Of a DNA stretch of 64,000 nt, positions 16,588 through 25,019 are shown piece after piece (position 1 is the stretch's first letter; every line of letters starts with the position of its first letter). A model generated the notes under the pieces. It did no database searches. It worked only from the letters and a program-made list of their open reading frames with translations, and was not told the origin of the DNA. Made by a program: the position numbers and the translations under genes. Source of the DNA: Tautonia sp040717455 (GTDB taxonomy: Bacteria; Planctomycetota; Planctomycetia; Isosphaerales; Isosphaeraceae); contig NZ_JBFEFH010000004.1 in assembly GCF_040717455.1 (NCBI RefSeq), positions 124,001 through 188,000 of the forward strand. The letters run 5' to 3'.

Positions 16588-19053
16588 ATGCGATCGTCCT
16601 TCCCCCCCCCCCCATCCCTTCCCGGTCGTGACGCCTCCCGAGCCGTCTCTCCCGCGATCGCCTCCCTCCTCCTGCTCCTCGCGTCCGGCCCCCTCCGGGC
16701 CGACGACGGCCCCAATCGCCTCGCCGGCGAATCGAGCCCCTACCTGCTCCAGCACGCCGAGAATCCGGTCCGCTGGTTCCCCTGGGGCCCCGCGGCCTTC
16801 GAGGCCGCCCGGCAGCAGGACAGGCCCATCTTCCTCTCGATCGGCTATCGCTCCTGCTACTGGTGCCACGTGATGGAGCGCGAATGCTTCGAGGACGAGG
16901 CGATCGCCGAACTCATGAATGAGCACTTCATCTGCATCAAGGTCGACCGAGAGGAACGCCCCGACGTCGACCAGATCTACATGACGGCCCTCCTCGGGAT
17001 CACCGGCGGCAGCGGCGGCTGGCCCCTCTCCATGTTCCTCATGCCCGACGGCCGCCCCTTCTACGGCGGCACCTATTTCCCCCCCCAGCCGCGCGACGGC
17101 CTGCCCAGCTTCCCCCAGGTCCTCGACGCCATCCACGAGGCCTGGACCGACCGCCGCGACGAGGTCGAGCAGGACGCCACCCAGCTCACCGCCTACGTCC
17201 GCCGCCTCTCCGACGTCGGCCCGGCCATCGAGGACGTCCCGCTCACCCGGGAGCTCACCGAACAGGGCCTCAATGCCCTCGCCCGCCGCTTCGACCCCCA
17301 GTACGGCGGCTTCGGGTTCGACCCCGAGCAGCCGAAGCGCCCGAAGTTCCCCGAGCCGGCCAACCTCGTCTTCCTGATCGACCAGGCCCGCCGCGGCCGA
17401 GCCCCCGCCGGCTCCCTCCCCAATCCGAAAGAGATGGTCCTGACCACGCTCGACCGCATCGGCCGGGGGGGCATCCGCGACCACCTCGCCGGCGGCTACC
17501 ACCGCTACAGCACCGATCGCTCCTGGACCGTCCCCCACTTCGAGAAGATGCTCTACGACAACGCCCAGCTCGCCTCCGTCTTGCTCGAAACCTATGAGCT
17601 GACCGACGACCCCCGCTGGGCCGACGAGGCCCGCGCCACCCTCGACTTCGTCGCCGAGGCCATGACCCTGCCCGACGGCGGCTTCGCCTCCTCCCTCGAC
17701 GCGGAAACAGAAGGGGAAGAAGGTGCCTTTTACGTCTGGACACCTGAAGGCGTGAAAATCGCCCTGAACGATGATCAAACCGCCTTCGATCTCTTCGCCC
17801 GCGCCTACGGCCTGAACGGCGAACCGAACTTCGAGGGCGACCGCTTCGTCCTCCTCCGGCCCGACACCCCCGGCGACCTCGCCGTCGCCCTCGGCCTCGC
17901 CCCCGAGCAGGTCGAGGACGCCCTCGCCCCGCTCCGGGCGAAACTCCTCGACGCCCGCAACCGCCGCGAGGCCCCCTTCCTCGACGACACCGCCCTGACC
18001 GCCTGGAACGGCCTGATGCTCGCCGCCTTCGCCGACGGCGCCCGCGTGCTCGACGACCCCCGCTATCTCGAGAGTGCCAACCGCGCCGCCGACTTCCTCC
18101 TCGATGCCCTGCGAGACGACGACGGCAACCTCCTCCGCTCCTTCCGCAATGGCTCCAGCCGCCTGCCGGGTTATCTCGAAGACTACGCCTTCCTCATCCA
18201 CGGCCTCCTGCGCCTTCATGCCGCGACCGACGACCCCGAACGCCTCGACCAGGCCCGCGACCTGGCCGACCGCATGATCGCCTCCTTCGCCGACGCCCGC
18301 CGCGGCGGCTTCTTCTTCACGGCCGACGACCACGAGAGCCTCGTCGCCCGCGTCAAGGACCCGTACGACGGCGCCCTCCCCGGCCCGAACGCCGTGGCGA
18401 TCCGCGACCTCCTCGCCCTCGCCCGCCTCACCGGCGACCCGATCTACCGCGACACCGCCCGCGACGCCCTCGACGCCTTCGCCCCGTCGATGGGCCGATC
18501 GCCCGCCTCGGCGCCGCTGTTGCTCGTCGCCGTCGATGAGCTGCTCGACCTGGAGGACGCCGCCCCCGCCGCGGCCGCCGACGCCCCGTTCACCCCCGGC
18601 CGCCTCCGGCTCCCGACCGATCCCACCGCCCCGGCGGCCGATCGCCCGGCGGTCGTCTCCGCCGATGCCACCGTGCCCGACGAGCCCATCCGCCCCGGCA
18701 AGCCGTTCGAACTCCGGATCACCCTGACCATCGACCAGAAGTACCACCTGAACGCCAATCCCGCCGGTGCCCCCAACCTCGTGCCGACCCTCATCAGCCT
18801 GCCCGACGACTCCCCCGCCACGCTGATCGACGTGACCTACCCCCCCGGGGAGCCGCTCACCCTCGCCGGCCAGGACGCCCCCATCTCCGTCTACTCGGGC
18901 ACCATCACCCCCGTCGTCCGCATCACCATCCCCGATGACTCCGAGGCCGACACCGTCGATCTCACCCTCTCGATCCGCTACCAGGCCTGTGACGATCGTT
19001 CTTGCCTCGCCCCCGCGTCAATCTCCCTCCCGGTCACGCTCAAACTCAAGTAA
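16588..19053 (+). CDS. DUF255 thioredoxin-domain protein with C-terminal DsbD-like domain
   Basis: 821-aa protein. A signal peptide spans residues 1-38. It is followed by the DUF255 (YyaL/SSP411-like) thioredoxin-fold domain opening NRLAGESSPYLLQHAENPV, with the CYWCH motif at Cys90 and Cys93. A helical alpha/alpha-barrel region fills residues 200-660. The last 120 residues resemble the N-terminal sensor domain of DsbD, ending in a C-x4-C pair (Cys801 and Cys806). Family members usually lack the signal peptide and DsbD part, so this version is predicted periplasmic and redox-active. ATG 16588 directly precedes the signal. It probably takes part in thiol/disulfide handling; the substrate is unknown. 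Confidence 0.88.
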   Translation: MRSSFPPPPSLPGRDASRAVSPAIASLLLLLASGPLRADDGPNRLAGESSPYLLQHAENPVRWFPWGPAAFEAARQQDRPIFLSIGYRSCYWCHVMERECFEDEAIAELMNEHFICIKVDREERPDVDQIYMTALLGITGGSGGWPLSMFLMPDGRPFYGGTYFPPQPRDGLPSFPQVLDAIHEAWTDRRDEVEQDATQLTAYVRRLSDVGPAIEDVPLTRELTEQGLNALARRFDPQYGGFGFDPEQPKRPKFPEPANLVFLIDQARRGRAPAGSLPNPKEMVLTTLDRIGRGGIRDHLAGGYHRYSTDRSWTVPHFEKMLYDNAQLASVLLETYELTDDPRWADEARATLDFVAEAMTLPDGGFASSLDAETEGEEGAFYVWTPEGVKIALNDDQTAFDLFARAYGLNGEPNFEGDRFVLLRPDTPGDLAVALGLAPEQVEDALAPLRAKLLDARNRREAPFLDDTALTAWNGLMLAAFADGARVLDDPRYLESANRAADFLLDALRDDDGNLLRSFRNGSSRLPGYLEDYAFLIHGLLRLHAATDDPERLDQARDLADRMIASFADARRGGFFFTADDHESLVARVKDPYDGALPGPNAVAIRDLLALARLTGDPIYRDTARDALDAFAPSMGRSPASAPLLLVAVDELLDLEDAAPAAAADAPFTPGRLRLPTDPTAPAADRPAVVSADATVPDEPIRPGKPFELRITLTIDQKYHLNANPAGAPNLVPTLISLPDDSPATLIDVTYPPGEPLTLAGQDAPISVYSGTITPVVRITIPDDSEADTVDLTLSIRYQACDDRSCLAPASISLPVTLKLK

Positions 19054-19174
19054 TCAGAGCGTCCGACCAACTCCCATGCTCGCATTCTCACATCGACATC
19101 CAATCGGGTAGTGTCGTTTGCCTGCCCGATCGGACGTCGATTTCTCCACCATCTGCCCCGTGCTGGAGCCCTCC

Positions 19175-20122
19175 GTGCCTCGCTCCGACGTTCCGCTCTC
19201 CGGATTCCTCAACCTCGACAAGCCCACCGGCCTGACCTCGCGTGACGTGGTCAACCGGGTCCTCCGCGCCTTCGGCAAGCCGAAGCCGAAGGTCGGCCAC
19301 GCCGGCACGCTCGACCCCCTGGCCTCCGGCGTCCTGGTCGTCGCCGTCGGGCCCGCGACCCGCTTGATCGAGCAGGTCCAGCGCCAGCCCAAGACCTACC
19401 TCGCCACCATCCTCCTCGGGGCGACCAGCGACACCCTCGACGCCGACGGCACCATCACCCCGACCCTCGATCCCCCCATCCCCTCCGAATCCCAGGTCTG
19501 CGACGCGCTGGCCTCCCAGGTCGGCACCATCGACCAGCTCCCCCCCGCCTACTCGGCCCTCCGCGTCGAGGGGAAGCGGGCCTATGACCTCGCCCGCGAA
19601 GGCAAGGCCGTCGAACTCGCCTCCCGTCCCGTCCGGATCGATCGCATCGAATTGATCCGCCTCGACTGGCCCCACCTGGAGATCTCGGTCGATTGCGGCG
19701 CCGGGACTTACATCCGCTCCATCGCCCGCGACCTCGGCGACGCCCTCGGCTGCGGCGGCCTCATCGCCACCCTCCGCCGGACCCGCATCGGCCCCTTCTC
19801 CGTCGACGACGCCATCCCTCCCGATCCCGACCTCATCACGCTCGACTCCATCGCCGATCGCCTCCTCCCCCCGCTCGCCGCCCTTGCCGATCGCCCTCAG
19901 CTCCTCCTCACCCCCGAGCAATCCGCCGCCATCTGCCGCGGCCAGGCCATCCCCGCACCCGCCGACGGCCTCCCCTCACTGAGCGACACCGGCCCCATCG
20001 CATTGCGCTCTCCCGACGGTTCCCTGCTTGCCCTCGCGGAACTCGATCCCTCCTCCCACACCCTCCACCCCCGCCGCGTCTTCGCCCCTCCCGTCCCCCC
20101 TCGATCCTCCGAATTGACCTGA
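19175..20122 (+). CDS. truB: tRNA pseudouridine(55) synthase
   Basis: TruB converts U55 in the T-loop of tRNAs to pseudouridine in the cytoplasm. The protein is 315 aa, usual for the family. It opens with the motif GFLNLDKPTGLTS, and the catalytic Asp47 lies in GHAGTLDPLASG. Further family blocks are YLATILLG, PPAYSALRVEGKRAY and GTYIRSIARDLG. A GTG at 19175 is chosen because GGAG lies 6 bases upstream and no ATG is available; GTG 19160 and TTG 19118 are alternatives. It lies 121 bases after the DUF255 gene and is separated from hflX by 412 bases. Confidence 0.93.
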   Translation: MPRSDVPLSGFLNLDKPTGLTSRDVVNRVLRAFGKPKPKVGHAGTLDPLASGVLVVAVGPATRLIEQVQRQPKTYLATILLGATSDTLDADGTITPTLDPPIPSESQVCDALASQVGTIDQLPPAYSALRVEGKRAYDLAREGKAVELASRPVRIDRIELIRLDWPHLEISVDCGAGTYIRSIARDLGDALGCGGLIATLRRTRIGPFSVDDAIPPDPDLITLDSIADRLLPPLAALADRPQLLLTPEQSAAICRGQAIPAPADGLPSLSDTGPIALRSPDGSLLALAELDPSSHTLHPRRVFAPPVPPRSSELT

Positions 20123-20534
20123 CGCGATACGCCCCTGTGTCCCATGTCGTGAGCAACGATCTCACGGCAGCCCAACTCCGACCCTCGCCCCCTGTGGGGG
20201 AGAGGGTGGCCGCAGGCCGGGTGAGGGGGGCTCTGCCAGGTCATCCAGATCCGCCCCCCGGATCCGCTCGATTCCGCACTCTCTCGCGTCGCTCCCCGCA
20301 CGAATTCACTGAACATTTCCCTGCCTTCGGACGAACTTGGAGAAGACCCGTTGTGTCAATCTCGTGGCGGGGCACTCATGGCTCGTTGACGGCACCTCGC
20401 ACGCCGCCCTAGAATCGGCGGGCAGGGGAGTTGCCGGTCGGCACGCATCCGCTCATGGGGCTCCCCGACGGCGTGAGACGGCGCGTCCCGTCTCACCGTA
20501 TCCTCTCCACTCCCCATCGAGGGTTGAAGCCGCC
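20123..20534. other. Intergenic region truB-hflX
   Basis: 412 bases without a convincing gene. It contains the hairpin repeat at 20182-20228; the hflX frame is open back to 20337 without family-like sequence. It presumably holds the hflX promoter. Confidence 0.5.
20182..20228. repeat. Dispersed-type hairpin repeat
   Basis: CCCTC-G-CCCCC, TGT, GGGGG-A-GAGGG forms a near-perfect hairpin (20182-20206), followed by a GGCCGCAGGCCGGGTGAGGGG tail. Sequences of this make-up recur between genes in many G+C-rich bacterial genomes, so it is called a dispersed repeat. Only one copy is visible here. Confidence 0.5.
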
Positions 20535-21839
20535 TTGACTGAACTGAAGAGCACCGATCGGAAGGATCTCCGCGAACGGGCCATCCTTGTGGGCGTCCTG
20601 CTGCCCGACGGGCAGTACAACCCCGAGGACCCCCTCGACGAGATCCGTGGGCTGGCCCAGACGGCGGGCCTGGTCGTCGTCGGTTCCCTCCTCCAGAAGC
20701 GGCAGCAGGTCGACATCGCCACCGTCATCGGCACGGGCAAGGTCGACGAACTCAAGGGGCTTTGCGAGGCCCAGGAGACCGACCTCGTGGTCATCGACCA
20801 CGACATCGGGCCCGCCCAGGGTCGCAACCTGGAAAAAGCCCTCGGTGTGAAGGTCATCGACCGCACCGAGGTCATCCTCGACATCTTCGCCACTCACGCC
20901 CGCACCAACGAGTCGCGCCTGCAGGTCGAGCTGGCCCAGCTCGAATACTCCCTGCCGCGCCTCAAGCGGATGTGGACCCACCTCTCCCGCTACAAGGGGG
21001 GGATCGGTGTCCGAGGCCCTGGCGAGAAGCAGCTCGAGACCGACCGCCGGCTCGTCGAGGGGCGCATCCAGGACCTGAAAGCCAAGCTCTCGAAGATCCA
21101 GGCCCGCAAGGAACGCGAGGTCGCCGCACGCGACGCCGTGCCCACCGTCTCGCTCGTCGGCTACACCAACGCCGGTAAGAGCACGCTCATGAACGCCCTG
21201 ACCGGCGCCGGCGTGCTGGTCGAGGACAAGCTCTTCGCCACGCTCGACACCCGGACCCGTCGCTGGAACTTCGCCGGCGGCGGCCAGGTCCTGCTGTCCG
21301 ACACCGTCGGCTTCATCCGGGACCTGCCCCACTCCCTCGTCGCCTCCTTCAAGGCCACCTTGGAAGAGGCCCGCCAGGCCGACCTCCTGCTGCACGTCGT
21401 CGACGCCTCCAGCCCCGAGGCCGAGGCCCAGATCAATGCGGTCAACGCCGTGCTCGACGAGATCGGCCTGCGAGAGCATCCCACGATCCTCGTCCTGAAC
21501 AAGGCCGATCGCGTCCCCGATCGCTCGTTCCTCGACGTGCTCCGCGCCCACCACGACGACTCGATCATCGTCAGCGCCGCCTCGGGCGACGGCCTCGACC
21601 GCCTGGAACAGGCCGTCCGCGAGGCCCTCAACGAAAACGCCCTCGACGCCCGGATCGAGACCACCGTCGGCGACGGCCGCGTGCTCTCGTACCTGGCGCA
21701 GCACGCCCTGATCCGCCACCGCGAGTACTCCGACGACGACCGCGTCACGCTCGACTGCCGCCTCCCCCGCCGCTGCCTCGGCTACCTCGCCGAACAGGGC
21801 GTGGATGTGAGCATCAACGATCAAGGCATCTACGTCTGA
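20535..21839 (+). CDS. hflX: GTPase HflX
   Basis: Ribosome-associated GTPase of about 434 aa that splits or rescues stalled 50S/70S particles. The N-terminal HflX domain includes GTGKVDEL and VIDHDIGPAQGRNLE. A coiled linker follows with GPGEKQLETDRR, then the G domain: G1 GYTNAGKST (209-217), G3 DTVGFI and G4 NKAD. No ATG lies near the homologous start; TTG 20535 (TELKSTDRKDL) fits the family best, with GAGGG about 11 bases upstream. A strong terminator follows the stop. Confidence 0.93.
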   Translation: MTELKSTDRKDLRERAILVGVLLPDGQYNPEDPLDEIRGLAQTAGLVVVGSLLQKRQQVDIATVIGTGKVDELKGLCEAQETDLVVIDHDIGPAQGRNLEKALGVKVIDRTEVILDIFATHARTNESRLQVELAQLEYSLPRLKRMWTHLSRYKGGIGVRGPGEKQLETDRRLVEGRIQDLKAKLSKIQARKEREVAARDAVPTVSLVGYTNAGKSTLMNALTGAGVLVEDKLFATLDTRTRRWNFAGGGQVLLSDTVGFIRDLPHSLVASFKATLEEARQADLLLHVVDASSPEAEAQINAVNAVLDEIGLREHPTILVLNKADRVPDRSFLDVLRAHHDDSIIVSAASGDGLDRLEQAVREALNENALDARIETTVGDGRVLSYLAQHALIRHREYSDDDRVTLDCRLPRRCLGYLAEQGVDVSINDQGIYV

Positions 21840-21890
21840 TCGCTGATCCTCATCGATCGAGCACTCCCTTTCATCGTCCCACAACCCCGG

Positions 21891-21941
21891 CCCGGCCCGT
21901 GACCGATCCCACACCTCGGACACGGGCCGGGTTCTTTTTTT
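21891..21941 (+). terminator. Rho-independent terminator of hflX
   Basis: CCCGGCCCGTG (21891-21901) pairs perfectly with CACGGGCCGGG (21921-21931) over 11 bp, followed by TTCTTTTTTT. It lies 51 bases after the hflX stop. Confidence 0.9.
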
Positions 21942-22475
21942 CGTCGGTGGCTGACCCGGGAACAGGCTCTGTTGCACTCTGCCCAATGCGTGGCCTTCCA
22001 GCCTCGGCGCGAACCCAACCGCCGACCCACCCCTCCAAGCATGCCCGACCCGCTCATCGGTTCCCGGATCATCCCCAAAAAACCTGCAATTCAGCCCTCC
22101 CAATCCTGATGATAATGAGGACGGCCCGGTCTCGCCGCGTCCTCGATTCCCCCCGCCACGAAGGCCCTTCGTCCCCGATCCCCCTTTGCGGCGTGACCGG
22201 GAGCGCTCCTGACGGAACGAACCCATTTCGACCCGGCCGATTTCCCGACTCAAACGACACAACTTCCTACAAAATCACTCGTTACGAAATCCCTCATGCC
22301 CGGCCAATCCGCGCCAGCAGAAGCGCTCCCGGTCCTGTCCAGGACCGTGTCGCACCGCTCAACCCCCGGACGCAGGCCGGGCGACGGCCCTCGATCACCG
22401 GGCCGGATCGGGCCGGGGCACATCGCGATCCCGGGGGCCGCGATCGGGCGCGAGCCGCATGCCATCCCTCGGCGA
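21942..22475. other. Non-coding region downstream of hflX
   Basis: 534 bases between the hflX terminator and the 3' end of a minus-strand gene. Only short open frames without recognisable features are present. The part around 22090-22290 is less G+C-rich. No RNA gene was recognised. Confidence 0.45.
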
Positions 22476-23594
22476 TCAGGGCGTCACTGCGAAGGGGACG
22501 GTCACCGTACGCGCCTCAACCCGAGGCTCGACCCGATCGAACACATCGACCTCGAACGGCCGGCCGATGCCGTTGCCGGCCAGGTCTTCCAGGTCGGTGT
22601 CGGCCACCAGGCGATAACCCCCGGCGTGCCAGGGTGCCTCCGGCGTGAAGCTCCAGCGCGTCTCCGCCTCGCCCACCTCGGCCCGGCCGGCGAGCAACCT
22701 CCCGTTTTCATCGGAGACGGACAGCAGGCGACCGAGCAACGCATGGTCGAGCGGCTCGGGCAGTCGGACGACCAGGGGCGATCGCGTCCCGGCCTCGGGC
22801 GTCTCAATCGTCCAGTCCGACGGCTCGGGCGGGACCTCATCGGCGGGGGTCGCTTCAAAGCGCTTGCGGAACGGTCCCGCCAGGGGACGACCGTCGGCAT
22901 CCGGCCAGTCCGACCCGATCCGGAGCGTGTAGCGTCGCCCCGATTCCAGAACCGGCCCCAGCTCCTCCCGAGGGACGAGCCCCTGCTTGATCCGCCCCGG
23001 GTCGATGAGCAGGGTCAACCGGGTCCCCGAGGGATCCCAGAGTTCCTCATCCAGCTCCAGGAAGGGGAACGGGACCGGATCGCCGTCGGGCCCCGTCAGC
23101 TCCAGATGGTGATAGACCTCTCCCCGACTCATCGGCGCCGAGAATTGGACGTAGAAGCGGAGCAGATTCTCCGGCAGCCGGTCCCCGGACGGGTAGACGG
23201 CGACGATCCGGGTGGCCTCGGCCGAGGCGTCCGGATCGGGGCGCGTCAGATCCGCCTCGATCGGCCCTGCCTCCGGGTCGCCTCCGGGCAGCAGACCGGG
23301 CCGGAAGGTCGCCCGGTAGGTCGTCCCCGGCCTGATCGCGTAGCGGGGCTCGAACCGGAGTCGCCCCGACTCCACACGGAGGCGGCCGAGCATCGGGCGA
23401 TCCGCACCCATCACCGCGACCGAGAAGAGCGACCCGGGCCGCAGGTCGTCATCCTCCAGGAGTTCCAACGCAGGCGCCTCAAGCCCGACGACCTCGAACG
23501 CCCCGTCCTCGGCCAGTCGGATCGACGGCCCCTCGGTCCCGACCGGGCCCGGGAGCCCGGCGACGCCCAACAGCAACGGGAGCCAGCAGGTCAT
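22476..23594 (-). CDS. Exported protein with bacterial Ig-like (Big_5-type) domains
   Basis: 372-aa protein with a short signal peptide (MTCWLPLLLGVAGLPG). The mature chain alternates beta-sandwich units with the Big_5-type phrasing RFEPRYAIRPGTTYRATF, NLLRFYVQFSAPMSRGEVY, LLIDPGRIKQGL and WSFTPEAPWHAGGYRLV. This is typical of Ig-like repeats found in extracellular planctomycete proteins. ATG 23594 is chosen over the in-frame codon at 23675: GAGG lies about 6 bases upstream and the signal peptide begins there. It lies 126 bases downstream of the propeller gene on the same strand, possibly cotranscribed. The function is unknown. Confidence 0.78.
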   Translation of the reverse strand: MTCWLPLLLGVAGLPGPVGTEGPSIRLAEDGAFEVVGLEAPALELLEDDDLRPGSLFSVAVMGADRPMLGRLRVESGRLRFEPRYAIRPGTTYRATFRPGLLPGGDPEAGPIEADLTRPDPDASAEATRIVAVYPSGDRLPENLLRFYVQFSAPMSRGEVYHHLELTGPDGDPVPFPFLELDEELWDPSGTRLTLLIDPGRIKQGLVPREELGPVLESGRRYTLRIGSDWPDADGRPLAGPFRKRFEATPADEVPPEPSDWTIETPEAGTRSPLVVRLPEPLDHALLGRLLSVSDENGRLLAGRAEVGEAETRWSFTPEAPWHAGGYRLVADTDLEDLAGNGIGRPFEVDVFDRVEPRVEARTVTVPFAVTP

Positions 23595-23720
23595 GATCGT
23601 CCTCAACGGTCGAGGGCTAAGGATGGAGCCTGGCCGGTCGAGCAATTGGCGAGCAGGGTCCCGAGGCCCGGGCAACGGCCCCCGGGCCTCGGGACGAGAA
23701 GCAGGCGCTTGCCCCGCGAA

Positions 23721-24824
23721 TCAGGGCAGCTCGATCGTCTGCAGGTCCTGGGCGCCGCTGTCGTCCTGGACGAGGATCAGGGCGTGGCCGTCGTCGAGCC
23801 GATCGAGCTGGACGACGCCGTTGAGCTGGCCGAGGGTCTCGTAATCGAGGCCCGCGGTGTCCTCGATCCGGGTGGTGATCCCCTCGATCGAGGTGGCCGG
23901 GCCGGCGTCGAGCTTCATCACCCCCCGGGCCGAGTTGGCGATCAGGAGCAGGTCGCGCCCGTCCTTCTGGTACGAGACCATGTCGAGCGGGGTGTTCCGG
24001 TTGCCCAGCTCGGCAATCGTGGTCCCCTTCACGTGGGCGCCGGCCTGGAGCTCCTGCATCGGGATCTTCACCAGAGGCGTGCAGGTATAGGCGGCCATCA
24101 GGTACGGCTCGCCCTGGAGCTGCGTGGCGATGAAGGTCCGGATCGGCGACCGGGTCTCGAACCGCCCGTGGGCGCCGTGGTAGATCTCCAGGCTGGCCGA
24201 CTCGGCCTCGGCCTGGAACGGCACGGGAATGGCCATCAGGCGCGAGGAGAACTCCTCGTTCGACAGGCCGGCGACGAACAGGCGGCCGTCGGCGAAGACC
24301 AGGTCGGTGATCGACTGGCTGCGGAGGCTCCGGCCGCGCTCCTCGGCGTTCGGGTCGGGCGGGTTCGGCAGCATGGCCTTGGCGAAGGGGACGTCCGAGA
24401 GGTCCATGACCTCGACCACCCCCGACGGCTCGACCCGGACGATGGCCGGCTCGGCGTCCGGCCCTCGGCCCCTCGAGACCGAGAGGTAGGCCTTGCCCGA
24501 GGCGGGATTGACGGCCAGGTCGTTGATGAGGATCTCGCGGCTCTCGGTCCCGAGCTCGGCGGCGATCCGCTCGTTGATCTTGGCGGCCTCGATCGCACCC
24601 TCGCAGGCGCATTCGGTGTCGTCCGTGGCGATGGCGAAGACGGCCGCGCCGGCCGAGTCGCCGACGAACAGGACCCCATCCGGGCCGAAGGCCAGGGCCC
24701 CGGCCGACTTCAGGTCGGGCGTCCCCCTGTCCATGCCGGCGGTCAAGGTCTGGGCGTTCGCGGAAGTGGCCACCAGGGCCCCGACAGCCAGGCTCGCCAG
24801 GGCGGTGCGCATCGTCTGCGTCAT
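23721..24824 (-). CDS. Exported beta-propeller protein of unknown function
   Basis: 367-aa protein. A signal peptide at residues 1-24 (MTQTMRTALASLAVGALVATSANA) precedes a chain with repeated blade-like segments: GALAFGPDGVLFVGDS, ILINDLAVNPASGKAYLSVSRG, ITDLVFADGRLFVAGLS, LLLIANSARGVMKLD. They suggest an NHL/SMP-30-like or YVTN-like propeller. Two cysteines sit close together in ECACEG. ATG 24824 has AGAGGGG about 7 bases upstream; the longer frame from 24953 is not supported. No catalytic motif is recognised. It probably shares a transcript with the Ig-like gene. Confidence 0.75.
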   Translation of the reverse strand: MTQTMRTALASLAVGALVATSANAQTLTAGMDRGTPDLKSAGALAFGPDGVLFVGDSAGAAVFAIATDDTECACEGAIEAAKINERIAAELGTESREILINDLAVNPASGKAYLSVSRGRGPDAEPAIVRVEPSGVVEVMDLSDVPFAKAMLPNPPDPNAEERGRSLRSQSITDLVFADGRLFVAGLSNEEFSSRLMAIPVPFQAEAESASLEIYHGAHGRFETRSPIRTFIATQLQGEPYLMAAYTCTPLVKIPMQELQAGAHVKGTTIAELGNRNTPLDMVSYQKDGRDLLLIANSARGVMKLDAGPATSIEGITTRIEDTAGLDYETLGQLNGVVQLDRLDDGHALILVQDDSGAQDLQTIELP

Positions 24825-25019
24825 GAGAAGACCCCTCTTTGGTTCGACGTCTCGGGTGTCGATCGACGCGGGCGGAGTGGAGACTCCCCCTCGGGGAAGT
24901 CGAGCGCCATCTTGGTCCCGACCGTCCCGAGAAATCAACCGGCAACCCGACAATCGGCCGCCTCCCGGGCGGCCCGGGGGCGGTCACCGATGCAGTGGGC
25001 CGGCCGATCGGCCGGCCGG

